A DNA stretch of 64,000 nt. Source: Sclerodactyla briareus (lineage: Eukaryota; Echinodermata; Holothuroidea; Dendrochirotida; Sclerodactylidae). The stretch spans positions 434,001 through 498,000 of the forward strand of contig JAODTK010003765.1 in assembly GCA_026419785.1 (NCBI GenBank), in the 5' to 3' direction. Below the pieces are notes generated by a model. The model was not told where the DNA came from. It made no database searches and worked only from the letters and a program-made list of their open reading frames with translations. Position numbers and translations under genes: made by a program. Positions 47,200-58,371 of this stretch are shown here, in pieces (position 1 is the first letter of the stretch; the number at the start of each line of letters is the position of its first letter).

Positions 47200-48880
47200 G
47201 AACTAGAGTTATTGTAATAAGAAGTTACAAAGTTTGTAATAAGAAGTTAACAAGGTATGGAAGAAGTCCCTATGTTTACCACAATTATCCGCTTGAGCTA
47301 CCTATAATTTCAGGAGTATATTATATTAACTACAGAAACATTATCAAATCTTTTCTATTGTAAATTATATCCCTCTTTAGTAAAACCAGGATGATTAGCA
47401 CAAATTCTACACGAAGATGTAGAAAAGAATGTGCCAGTGGGAAAAAAAGCCTGTGTTGATAAGCAGGATTAGCACATGTCATTAGGGTGGTGATTCCGCT
47501 AATATTTTCCGGAAACCATTATTCCTTGAAAGTTTCGAAACTCGGAATTACGAAGAACTTCAAAAATACATTATAGATACGACGAAATTGGTCATAGGAT
47601 GAATCAGGTACTTAGGTTGATAAATAAACAATTTGGTTAAAGCTCTTGTTATGGAGTAGAGGAAGTAATGCAGAAATGATGTTTGAGCTTTATCTAACAA
47701 CGAATTAGAGAATGATCCAATAGTCTCAAATGCTTTATCACATTTTTTTGGTGAGATTAATTATAAATTTGGAATAATCTTATAGCTCCACTTGCTGCTG
47801 AACTTATAACTGCAAGAACTGTGTCATGTAAAAATAATAGTGATACTCATATAAATGAACCAAGTGGAGGGAGAGGAACCCCAACAAGGGAAAAACAAGT
47901 ACTTAAGGTTACAAAAAAGAAAACCAGGTAGAGTTGCTGCCGACCAAGACTGCAGAGTACAATGAAAACAAAGGAAAAACAAAAAATTGAACGAACACAA
48001 CAAGAAACATTCCTCCAGATGATGGTGTTGAAAGTTGATTTACTTGCCTTACATAGGATTAACTGCATTTGCATTGTAGTGGCGGTTTATGATTATCAAA
48101 GTTTAAAACTCATGAAAAGTGAACCAAACGTTCAAGTGTCTGAAGCAGTCGACTCTTTTCATTTCGAATAATAATTAAAAAATTAAAGATAATAACAAAA
48201 AATGCCAATCAGAGTACGATAATATCGTAACACCTGTATATCACGGAGAAATGGTCTTGGGGGTAAAAGTATTGCATATAGCATGCTTGCCGAGTAAAAT
48301 GCTAAAATTAAACCCCGCCGATCTTGGTAACTGGGACGTCAACGAGGTTTCAAATTGACTGTACTGTTAGCAGTGCAATAGCAAAAACAAGGAATGGTGG
48401 TGAATCAGGGTCTACTACCAGATAAATTATAAAGCCAACAACTTAAATATTTAAAAGGGCAACAATAGCTAGCTGGTAGTGGTGCGATTATAAATGCGGA
48501 GTTTTAGTGTACAATATTTCTTATTTTCTAATCTAAAGATGGTTGGCAGAGGCTCACGAAGAAAGAAAAAAGCCCGAATTTAGCTTTAGAACACAAACTC
48601 GCAGAGAGAACGAAAATGGCCGAAGAAAGACCTAGACCATCTGGATTTTAATTAATGAAAAACTATGCAACGAGGAAGGCACCAAAGCAAACTCTTTTTC
48701 GAACATCGATCGAGCTAGGCAAGAATACTACATCAGGAAGGTCCAAGGTATGATTTACCTGAAACTGTTGAAGCGCTGCAACCGATGTAAGTGATTTCTA
48801 TAACCCAGTGAAAGTAAAAAAACAGGTGTGAAAATATTGGTCGTTATAATTGGCAGGGTCGTTGTCGTCATTGCAAGTTA
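47200..48880 (+). other. Polinton region between ATPase and integrase, genes unresolved
   Basis: Plus-strand coding patches: YEELQKYIIDTTKLV (47550-47600), NNELENDPIVSNALSHFFGE (around 47698-47757), PSGGRGTPTREKQ (47860-47900) and MKTKEKQKIERTQQETF (47962). A later segment, 48614-48760, is basic and may be a small core-like protein before the integrase. No protease triad or capsid motif can be read. The region is about 1.7 kb, room for one or two genes. Confidence 0.35.
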
Positions 48881-48889
48881 TGAATTACT

Positions 48890-49900
48890 TAAAAAGTAAA
48901 CAACCAGATTATCACTATGGATAAAAGAATGACAATAAATTAAAAAAGATATACTCTTCTAGAGGTTATTGGGAAAGGTTGAAGGTGCAGAACAAAATGG
49001 CAGAAGCCACACAAGTCCCAAAGGAAAAAACAAGAGCATGGCTATCAAAGCGGCAAATGTGGCAAAAATTTACAAAGCACCGCCAAAACTAATTTCCAGA
49101 CCAACCGGTAAACAGGTTTAATGCAATTCCAAATGATATGCACCAAGAAGATCTTTTATTTTTCCACATGATAAAAATGGTAAGCAAACTTATAGTATGC
49201 TTTAACCGTAGGCGACGTAGCCAGTAGATACAAAGAGAGCAGAAGGTCACTAACGGACAAACTGACAACCCAAGTAGCGAGTGCACTAGAAAGAATATTT
49301 AAAGAAAGCCCATGACTTATCATTAAAACAATCAAGTAGATCCTGGGGGAAAGAATTCACGGAAGGCGTCATAAAATTCATGCGTGAGAAAGGTGTTACA
49401 CTACAAGAGGACGACGTCGGAAAACCACAGAGCGCAAGGGATGTAGAACGGTTAACAGAAACGCCCTAGCAGAGAGTTATTTCACAATAATATGCTCAAG
49501 GAATGAACCTAGAAGGTAAAAAATACAAAGCGCTGGGGAAAAAAATTACCAGAGTGGTCCGAATTAAATCATGAAAAAAACTGATAATAGCGCTGAAACT
49601 ATTGATGCAAATTAAAGGAAAAATCTTCGAACACCTTCGCTAACACATTAGTGCAGAAAGAAGGAAAAAAAATTGATGGTGCGAAAGTTAGGAACTTGTA
49701 TGCCCCAGGTGAAGCGAACAAGATCCAGAAGAGAGCAACAGACCATATGGTCGATTTAAAACATATGGATCGACAATGCTTTCACAAAGGCAGCCAACCG
49801 GGATTACTTAGCAAATGGCTCAAATGAGCACTTTGTCAGAGCGGAAATGCAGATTATACCAACAGGTACACGAATTACCGCCGAAATGAATTGGCTTGTG
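48890..49900 (+). CDS. Polinton integrase (retroviral-type DDE)
   Basis: Plus-strand retroviral-like integrase. The N-terminal part includes GYWERLKVQNKMAEATQVPK (from about 48968), then a basic helix and the 'PhDkNGkqTY' strand. The catalytic core shows the first Asp in VGDVASRY (49208-49231), the second in VDPG (49336-49347) and the Glu in VE R near 49443-49451, in an 'hraQG.vER' setting. The spacing fits a DDE core. The C-terminal region continues to about 49890 with proline-rich end sequence and no readable chromodomain. At least six frameshifts separate the blocks. It would catalyse insertion of the element. It lies between the unresolved unit and the polymerase, all on one strand. Confidence 0.8.
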
Positions 49901-49949
49901 TATAACTGGCTATATGGAATTCCCCCAGAGCCTCAGTTTTTCGTGTCTT

Positions 49950-51470
49950 GCAAACTTGAAATATTACAAATTTGAAATCAACCGTGACGTTGCCAAGACC
50001 ATGATGTTGAAAAAGACTTCAGTGGACGTTATATATAATATTTTTAACATTCATTACTCGGGGGGTGGTTGGGTGAAGCGGTAGGACAGAGCGCTTAGGA
50101 TTAATGGAGAAGTTAAGGGATACGTAAATGTATAAGTGAACGTGTTTCGCGTCCTTGCAAAGACGTGCGTGAAAGTGCCCGGCACAGCAGAGGTTAAAAC
50201 AAATCGACCAATATGCAAGTGGAAAATCATAACCGAACAACAGAGGTAAATTACTCGGGCTAGGACTGAACATACAAAGGATGACACAGGCCATTATAAT
50301 TCTGTGTAAGAAACAACTCTCACAATGTTAATTAACAGAGCTCACATGTGTAATACAAAGAGAGGTTTAAAGCTGACCACGGGCAAATAATAAGGTGTAA
50401 GGAAGAAACCTCCCAATGTAACTAAACGAGGGGTTTCCTCCAGATGTGGACCGAGTGTGGCGAGAGATGTATAGAGAAGAGAGGCGGTCGGTCCACATCA
50501 TGGGAGTTCTGTTGATTTTACGAAAATGGTTTTAAAAGCAATGAAAGTAGATTTAATGCATTTCTCTGTAAGGATTCAAAAACTGATGAAACCACCATGT
50601 GCGAGGCGAAGTCTGTGAAGATTATTGATACCTGCAATAAACCTAAAGATTACAATGGTGTTAAACACGTTAAATACGTTAATACGGGTTTCAGGAACTT
50701 AGTGGGGACATAATGATAAAAAATGTCTCGAATTGCAGTGGTAGTACTGCACGAAAACATGAGAGCCATTCAGTGCGTAAAAGAACCCCGGCCTGTACAA
50801 GTGTGGCGTTATACAAAAGTCTGTGAACCTCATGAGGTAAAATGTGGACGTGATTAATGCAATGCAAGCTCTTTATATCACGAGAAAAAAATCTAAAAAA
50901 ACAAATACAAAAAAGTATAAAAGAAGTTTTCGAACATTTAGGGCAGTACATATTTTTTATCACTCTAAAAAAGTGATAATAAATGGCTTAAATAAATAAA
51001 AAATCTATAATAAGATGGTAAAATGTCAAGATTTTACAGATTGAAATGTGCGAATTGAAGTCATATGTTGAACAAAATAATATCGCTTACCAGAAATCAC
51101 CATCTGGGAAGAGAGGATTCATTAAAAAGATTACCTCAGGGACATAGTGGAACCATAAATCTAATCGGCAGCAGTTTCAAAGGGAACGTTTGCAGACTTG
51201 AAGTTAATTGTTGCACCCAATATATGCTTTACCAGAGACACCATCGGGGAAAGAGGAGGATTACATTAAAAAAGAGTACATGCAAGACATCAGAGGTTGT
51301 GAACGACAAGAAACTCAGATTGTAGAGGTCGGACTGGTTCAGTATCTGAGAACTTGGGTAATGGACGTGCCAAACAACTATCACAAGAGTAGACCAAAAA
51401 ATGTTGTACGAACAGCTAAAAGTGCAGTAAAAACGAAAACTGATTGAAGAATTATGGAAATTAGGAAGTT
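49950..51470 (+). CDS. Polinton genes of unknown function between integrase and polymerase
   Basis: Plus-strand patches: an open block of about 60 codons, FYENGFKSNESRFNAFLCKD then KSVKIIDTCNKPKDYNGVKH (50517-50705), ending at a stop after FRNLVGT; MSRIAVVVLHENMRAIQCVK (50723 on); and YALPETPSGKEEDYIKKEY (51216 on), open to a stop at 51445. These could be two or three small genes. No homology is claimed. Bases 51090-51140 and 51231-51285 are near copies of one another (accaga.a.caccatc.ggga), which may be a local duplication or an assembly error. Confidence 0.35.
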
Positions 51471-51479
51471 TCAGTTTCA

Positions 51480-54400
51480 ACAAAATTTTGAAATAAAATT
51501 GAAAAAAGATTTAAAACAAGATGGAATACTGAGTTGTTGGGGGAGATATTCAAAATGGCAAAAAAGCGATTTTAAACCGGGTGAATTGGAGGCTAACTTA
51601 CAAACAGCAGATTGAAATACTCGAAAAAGCTTGAAAAAATGGACAATCAGGTTCGGGGTTTATAGGCGAAAGAGTCCTAAATTGACTCTGAACAATGGTA
51701 AATATATGAACCATTTAAAGGTGGTGGGTCTTACATGTTTTACCTACTAAATTGAAAGATACAAAAGTGTTAATAATGTGAAAGAACAAATGGTGACTGT
51801 TAAGGTGGGCTTAGAAGTGCCCTATTTCCAGTATGTAAAACTCAGAGAGGACCCCCGAAGTTATCAAGAGTGCTGGTTTAAAATTTGAGATTGATAAAGT
51901 GCTCAAACCTCCTATTTCACAAGACCAAAGTAGAAAGACCAAACGATTTATCTATTCATGGCTTGATTGGGAAGGTGGTGCGGTCTGGGCATATCTATTT
52001 CGAATCATCGAGTAACAAAAGAGGATTGATGTAATGTTATGAGAAAGATAATAAATATATACACATGGATAAAAAGTCTCAGTCGTTATGGAACGATCAA
52101 GAAACACAATGCAAATGGTATCTGTTCGAAAATGCCTCTACACAATTTTTATTCGGGGGAGTTCTTGAGGGGCACAAGGAAGACTTGTAATGGAATTGGA
52201 GACAGAGGATCAAAAATTGTAATGCCCTAAGAAATGGCGCGAAATAAACTAAAGACTCTGAAGAAAAAAAAATGGTTGAGTGGAAAAATGAGAAATTTAA
52301 AAATCACGCTAGGACAGATGAAGGTTAAATACGGCATATGCTGATTGTGAATGTAATCAACCGAGAAGTCGGGGTGTGCGGTAATCCGATAAATCAAATA
52401 CGCAGAATACTCCAAACTGATTTTTCTAGTATGGTACAGCATTGTAAGATGGGATGGAAAAGTTGGTAAGCCTAAGGTATAAGAGGGACCAAATGCTGCT
52501 GAACATTTGCTAAAATCCTCGAAAAATCTACTGAACAAAAAATTTATAGAGTATGAAAAAACCGAAACCTATTGTTATGACATCGATGATAGAGCGACGA
52601 CATGAAAGGCAAAACACATTGTCCATATGTAAAAAGAATTTTAATATGGCGAAAGTGTAAAAAGACCATTGTCACATAACGGGAGAAATAGAGGCGCAGC
52701 CTCACGATTAATGTAATCTAAAATTAAAAATTACAACCGGATAAAACGTCATTCCCGTCATTTTCACAATCTAGGGGTAGACGCTCATCTTATCATGCAA
52801 GCTGTTAGTAATTCAAGGGGGGAAATTGGTTGTATTCCAAACATAGGAAAAAAATATTTTGTATTTCGAACATTTTAAAATCAAGCAGAAAGAGAAGGTT
52901 AATACGTCATTTATGATGATGTTGAAGTAATCTAACCGAGATTTCGGGGTGGGCTGATAATCCCGATAAAACAAGTACGCAGAATACTCCCACATGATGT
53001 TTTAGTTATTGTACATCATTGTAAGATGGATGGCAAAAGTTGGTAAGCCAACGGTATACAGAGGACCAAATGCTGCTGAACATTTGCTAAAATCCCTCGA
53101 GAAGTTACTAAAAAAATTAACTAGAGTATTTGAAAAACCAGAAACCTATTGTTATGACATCAGGGATTGATAGAGGAGACATGAAAGTGCAACACTTTGT
53201 CATATCTGTAAAAGACTGTTAATTGTTTTTTTTTATGGGAACGTTGTAAAAAGCCCCCATGTCACATCCGGGAAAATATAGAGGCGCAGTACGATACTGT
53301 AATCTAAAATTAACAATACAAACCGGATTTTAAAAACTGTCATTCCGTCATTTTTCACATTTAGGGTTATGACATTTATCAGGCAAGTGTTACTTCAAGT
53401 GGGGAAATTGGTTGTATTACAAACAATATGGAAAAAAATTGTCTTCAACATGGGCAATTAAGATTTAAGACTACCTCAAATTCCTCAATTCGTGCATTAG
53501 ACAAATTTGGGTAAGAACACGATAAAAATCCTGGGAGGAATAACTAGGAAGATGGTTCGACAAGAAATTGATGGTAACTGAAAGGGTGTTAATCCATATG
53601 AGTACATGGAATAGTTGGGGGAAAGATTTGAGAAAATACATTCACATAAGAAGCATTACAGTCCGTTGAATGATACAACCAACACTGATGATTATGAACA
53701 TGCCCAAATGTGTGGAATACTTTTGAATGTAAAACCTTGGGTGAATCACGATTATACCTGAAAAACTGACTGGGTTGTAATGGCGGATGTTCTTGAGAAT
53801 TTAAACAATAATTCTTTAGAAACTCACAGCTTAGACCCTGCTTTACTATAATCTCCCCGGTTTGTTGGGTGGTGCTCTAATTAAAAATTCGAAAAAGAAT
53901 TAGAGACTCCTGATACGACAACACTTGTTTGTAGGATGAAAGGTTTAGGGCACCGGGTATTTCAATGGTGTGTTAGTAAGCGGTATGCAAAAGCTAATAA
54001 TTAATACATACCCGAATCAGAATATAATCTGATGAACCTAAACAGTGTTATTCAAGATCGAGATGCGAAAATCTCTATCGGTGGGTATGAGTCAATTACG
54101 TACCAGTCAATACGTTCAACGGGACAGGCTGGACCGAAAAAAAATTTGAAATAAAAGACTTAAACACTGGAAACCAGATTCTTTCTTTTTTTTTTTTTTT
54201 TTTCTTTTTGATGTTGGGGATTATTAGAAGGTGATTGGAGTATCCAAGAGAGTTGCATAAATCAATAAGATTATATTTGGCTCCAGAAATTGATTCCCCA
54301 AAAAAAGAGTGGTTCTCGGATTATCAACTACAATTGGTGGGTGAGCTCACCTGCTCCAAATATTTAAAAATTAACTCCAAAAATATAATGAACAAAGAAA

Positions 54401-55290
54401 CTATGTACTGCATTATAGAAAATTGCCAATTATACCTAAGCCGTGGGCGTAAAGTTGCCAAAAACCTAGGATACTGGAATTTCACCAGGCCTTGGATGAA
54501 GTATACATAGATTAAATACAAAATTACGCAAAGGAGCTAAGAGTGACTTCGAGAAAGACATGTTCAAAATCATGACAAGGTGTGTTTGGAAAAACATGGA
54601 AAATGTAGAAATAAGATCGGTGGAGTTGGTTAAATCAAGTGAAAGAACCTGATGCGCAACTAATAGCAAACAATTATGCTAGTCATAAAATTTGCGATCT
54701 AGGTGCTGTGCACATGATAAAACAAACACTTGTTGAATAAACGACTGGAGGTATGGCTATTTTGGATCTTAGCAAGTGGTATGTATGATTTTTTTACCAC
54801 AACTTGAAAAAAAAATACAATGACAAGTTAATTTATTAATACATATTACAGATATACTCATTTTAATAAAAATAAAGATTATATACTCTGATATGGCCAA
54901 AGATAGCATATGCATGACACAGTAAACCTACCCCAAAACACATTCAATGTTCAGCGAAATTAATAAAAAGTTGTAGGGAGGGAAAATGAAGATGAGGTGA
55001 AGGGACTCAATAATTGAGATATCGGTATAAGACAAAAAATTATCGAGACATTGTTGAATGATGTCTTGATGCCAAAGAAGGCAAAGGGTGTGAAAGGATC
55101 GAGTCACGAAAGAAATATATAACACAGAAAACTACACGGAAGCACTCTTGAAAAGAAAACTTTCGTGCACGGTAGGAACTTTATTAGAATGAAGGTAATT
55201 TAAGCTTTAGTCACCGTGTAAACCAAGGTATCACTCGATCCGTTAGATACCAAGAGGTTGCAAACGGAGATGGTGTTCAACGACGTGCTT
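51480..55290 (+). CDS. Polinton protein-primed family B DNA polymerase
   Basis: A plus-strand protein-primed B polymerase that would copy the element. The 5' part (51480-52330) is poorly resolved (FEIKLKKDLKQDG; DRGSKIVMP). The exonuclease I motif appears as YADCE (52337-52351) with the DxE pair. A family-specific Cys/His insertion shows as CHIC (53198-53209). Palm and thumb blocks follow: VSKRYAKANN (53972-54001), a long open frame 54235-54510 with SDYQLQLVGEL and YLSRGRKVAK, then EINKKL (54957) and VTKEIYNTENYTEALLKRK (55105-55160). The DTDS metal-binding motif near 54850 is damaged. The end runs into the right terminal repeat. About 1100 residues once the internal duplication is set aside. 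Confidence 0.85.
52275..53440 (+). repeat. Direct duplication inside the polymerase gene, about 580-bp unit
   Basis: Unit 1 (52275-52850) and unit 2 (52850-53440) share in order: gaaggttaa.tac, aatc.aaccgag, tacgcagaatactcc, cattgtaagatgg, gaccaaatgctgctgaacat, cctattgttatgacatc, atagaggcgcag and ggggaaattggttgtatt. They differ by many single indels, and neither unit is intact. It repeats the polymerase's exonuclease region and zinc-finger-like segment. Confidence 0.75.
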
Positions 55291-55386
55291 AGGATTTAGA
55301 CGGAGTATTATGAATCCAAAGTTATTTAGAGAGACCTTGGGTGATTTGGGGTGTGAATGAGGTAGGATCCCCATTTTACACATACT
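55245..55386 (-). repeat. Polinton right terminal inverted repeat
   Basis: The reverse complement begins AGTATGTGTAAAATGGGG and goes on to atcctacc, tcaccc, atcacccaaggt and ctctct, matching 41087-41230. The polymerase reading frame ends just inside it. Confidence 0.85.
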
Positions 55387-56434
55387 ATTTGTATAGGATT
55401 TTGGACAGGTTGCTTCGATGGTTTACCCTTCCCTGCACCCATGCTTCTATCATAGTATGTTTAAACGTTCGGGAAGGGGGTGGCGGATACGTGCCTTCAC
55501 TCAGGCTTCAGGGTTTTACGAAACAACAGCTTCATATGTCCGGGTTGATTTCATATCTACTAAACCACATTGTTCAAGGCCTCTATTGATGGCCTGAGAT
55601 GGAAATGTATATTGTGAAACTAAAACTAAAATCAAACATATAATACACAGTGACGGTTTACAGTCAGAGTTTTAGTCAGGTTCAGTTACACAACTATTCA
55701 GCGCCACATTATATAATATAGTATTCATTAGGGTCCAGCAGTAATTCTAGTGTGTCTATAGACAGGTGGGAAATATCGCTAGTCTGCTCTATACCGCCAT
55801 CAGGTCTGGTATAGGGTGACAATAATGTACTTAGCACGAAAACGCATAAATAAAAGTCGACACAAGATGTTAGCTGTGAACTAAGCTGTATATTGGACTA
55901 TCAACTATAGGATGTTCCGCCCTGATGTGAACTACACCAATTTACACCAACAATGCACGAGAGGTCCAACAAATTTGTGAACACGGTACGTCTGTAGAAT
56001 GCTGCTGCGATAGGTTGATGATCTGTCCGTCACCTTTTCTTTATAGAGGGTTACGTTTTCAGTAATTTTTAGGGGAAGGTCTGAGTTTATTGTCTTATCT
56101 TTTTATCCATGCGCTATTGTTGATTACTACAATACATTTGTAATTACGTTAATATTAATTAACATTAATAGACGGATTAGCTCAGGCGGTGAGCTCAAGA
56201 CGGCAAAACAGTTGGGAGGGAACAAGACAGGGAAATGCGTGCTTATCTTAGTACGGGGGGACAAGTCACAAATGATCATGGGTAATATCGGTGACGCATG
56301 TGGAAAAAGTGCTAACTAAGCACATGATATTAATATTCTTGAGTGATTGGAGCGGACGGCTCTCTGTTACTGCATCTTGCTCTGACGGGAGCCTACCGCT
56401 GTATGCAGAATCATTGCATTGGGAGCTATAATTT
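55387..56434 (+). repeat. 8-kb repeat, copy B, right part
   Basis: Resumes the match to copy A at tttgtatagga (31583 in A) and continues with gcggatacgtgccttcactc, tagacaggtgggaaatatcg, ctacaccaatttacaccaac and cacaaatgatcatggg, to a common end at attgcattgggagc (56434, 32932). Relative to A it lacks about 210 bp (32507-32716 of A), including the distal part of the SINE. Confidence 0.8.
56171..56216 (+). repeat. tRNA-derived SINE head, truncated copy
   Basis: GACGGATTAGCTCAGGCGGT retains the A box. The B-box half is missing because of the deletion described for this copy. Confidence 0.5.
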
Positions 56435-56654
56435 CTTGCTTCTGTGATCTTTCCGCAAGAGTGGAAACTTAAAATTCCCAGGACTTAACCACTGCCCGCC
56501 ACGCAACTTTGAGTTGCAGAGGGGGTGATTCGAGAATAAAGTGGATTGGATCAGAGGACCAACAAAATCAAACAGTAGGGACCATGTACGGCATTGGGGG
56601 CACACTCAATAAGTATGAGCTCCATCAACTCAGAGCTGATCAAGCAGGCGTCAC

Positions 56655-56780
56655 TCACAAAGACACAAACATTAACACAACCACAAACACATACAACACA
56701 ACACACCCAACACTCACACACACACGCACGCACTCCCACACACGCACACACAAACACACACACAAACACACACGACAGGA
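56655..56780 (+). repeat. (CA)n-rich microsatellite
   Basis: Imperfect ca/aca run of about 120 bp (acacacacgcac..., cacaaacacacac). Confidence 0.9.
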
Positions 56781-56849
56781 TGCATAGATTCATTCGTCAA
56801 GGAAGCAAGAACCACTCTTGAACCCACTCAGGACCTTGCCGGGGTACCC

Positions 56850-57300
56850 AACACTCTCCAATTTGAGTAAGAGGGACGTTTTATGAGGATTCCTGAAAGT
56901 CCAAGGAATAACTCAACAAACTTACCATTATCGGAGAATTAGTACATCCTCCAGAAAATTATAGCAGATTAGTCGGAACACGAACGATTCAACTCATGTT
57001 GAGATCTTGTGATCAGATTATAATAATTGAAAAAAATAAACATGATCGCTATAATCGATTCATAAATCTGGAAACCAAACATGGTGAGACCCTGGTCTGT
57101 AATTACAAGAAATGAGGACCGATTAACATCATGGTAAAATAGGTAGAACATTTGCCTTCCTCTATCCTCAGGAACAACACCTCCTCATTGTTTCGGGAAA
57201 TACAATGGAACAGACAATTGGTCAGCAAACGACTTCAGAAGAAACGGGTGAACTCCGTCCGGACCAGGAGCTTTACAATGTTTGAGATTCTGGAAGTTCC
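56850..57300 (-). pseudogene. CR1/L2-like reverse-transcriptase fragment
   Basis: On the minus strand the frame opens with LKHCKAPGPDGVHPFLLKSF (57227-57285), the conserved start of the CR1-group reverse-transcriptase domain. It continues through GVVPED and a worn 'NYRP' region, to NYYNLITRSQHEL near 56998-57036. Stops and shifts break it, and it is cut at the CA repeat. It is opposite in strand to the LINE tail at 57540. Confidence 0.65.
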
Positions 57301-57539
57301 TCCTCAACCAAATCACGCGTACAAACAAACATCATTGGTACCAATAGCAGACATCAACAACGAGATTGTATCAAAATTACTCCAAGTTCCTTTGTGAGAA
57401 CCAAAGAAAAATATTGTTAAGAACCTTAGACATATCTGACTATCGCTGGTCGTACCTTCTGTCACTGGATATAAACAGAACCATTGTTGCTTAAAGTAAG
57501 TAAAGTTAACATAAGTGAGAGCGCACGAGCATCGTCTTA

Positions 57540-57852
57540 ATGTATATAGTGGCTATCTGCCTCTCAAACTAGAACCAGGGAAACGAAACATGCTTGACTA
57601 ACTTTTGTTGTGCTTTTATCTCTTCCAGTGCACAGAGCAGAAGAACGCTGAGACGCCACAGGTTTCGCTCTCTTTTTATTGCTAGAAAAAACATCCGTGT
57701 CGCCAACAAGACGTTTTGTTTCGTATCGTGATTCCTTTTTCTTTTTCTTTTCTTTCTTTTTCTGGTTGTATTTTAATGTTATCCTTCTAGTCTGATTCGA
57801 GCGTTTAATTACCATGTGCGGGTGTAATAAAATGAATCTTATCTTATCTTAA
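57540..57852 (+). mobile_element. 3' tail of another non-LTR element
   Basis: A plus-strand segment with a T/C-rich stretch, a gtgtaataaaatgaat ending and a (tctta)n tail, the kind of 3' end seen in I/Jockey/RTE-like LINEs. No coding part is left. It lies beside the minus-strand CR1-like fragment. Confidence 0.45.
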
Positions 57853-58261
57853 ATTTACACTTCCAATGACCCTCTAAACTTCTCATGAAAAGATCCATGA
57901 GTCAACAGAATGTCAAACCCGATAACAAAATCAGGCCAATTGACGGTTTACTCAGGAACCCAGAAATTCATCCAAATCCGCCTCCAGGAAACACGAATGA
58001 GCTCTAGACAGGAGGAATATTGACGGGACAATACACAGCGAAAGAATAAATATCGTGATCATTGCACCAAGCGTACTGATACTCTCCACATGTTCCGACT
58101 GAATCAGGATCACTCACAGACCAACTATCGCCTTTAGTTTAACGCGACTGTCAAACCGACGTCAAACCGTAGGATACCGCCAACGCAATTTTCGACTGGT
58201 AGCTTCAGCCTACATATCAATTCTCTCAAACGAGATTTTTCAACGCTCCGAGCGTCACTCC

Positions 58262-58371
58262 TGAGGTTGCTAGTCCCTACCGGGGACGTTGTCAGGAACA
58301 TTGCAGGGACACATCTTGTAACCTCTTACAAGATGTGTCCTGACAACGTCAGGTAGAGACTAACAACCTCA
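58262..58371. repeat. Long imperfect palindrome (hairpin)
   Basis: The left arm (58262-58321) and right arm (58326-58371) pair around a 4-base loop (cctc). Perfect blocks are TTACAAGATGTGTCC with its complement and TGACAACGTC with its complement, and the outer CAACCTCA pairs with TGAGGTTG. The left arm has about 14 extra bases in two bulges. It may be a foldback element, a cruciform-forming site or an inverted duplication. Confidence 0.8.

Larger units (their letters stand above)
41087..55386 (+). mobile_element. Polinton/Maverick giant DNA transposon
   Basis: A 14.3-kb element with inverted ends AGTATG...CATACT and terminal inverted repeats of about 140 bp. It is inserted in copy B of the 8-kb repeat, and copy A shows the unoccupied site. 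The base composition changes sharply to AT-rich at both borders. It encodes three diagnostic Polinton enzymes on the plus strand: an FtsK/A32-type ATPase, a retroviral-like integrase and a protein-primed family B DNA polymerase ending next to the right repeat. Candidate structural genes and a minus-strand left arm are also present. A clean target duplication is not readable: ttgagt lies on the left and atttgt on the right, against ctttgta in copy A. Polintons usually make 6-bp duplications. Size and ends fit the family (15-20 kb). Confidence 0.9.

Noticed and set aside
50050..50125. Possible tRNA gene beginning ggttgggtgaagcgg
   Set aside because: No B box and no cloverleaf; it lies within plus-strand coding patches of the Polinton.
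50691..50963. 90-codon minus-strand open frame rich in Cys and Phe
   Set aside because: Antisense of plus-strand Polinton sequence; no motif and no partner exons.
51880..52010. Chromodomain-like reading (FEIDKVLKPP, then FIYSWLDWEG)
   Set aside because: It first suggested an integrase C-terminus, but the integrase is already complete at 48890-49900, the aromatic cage residues are not in place, and the segment lies within the polymerase 5' region.
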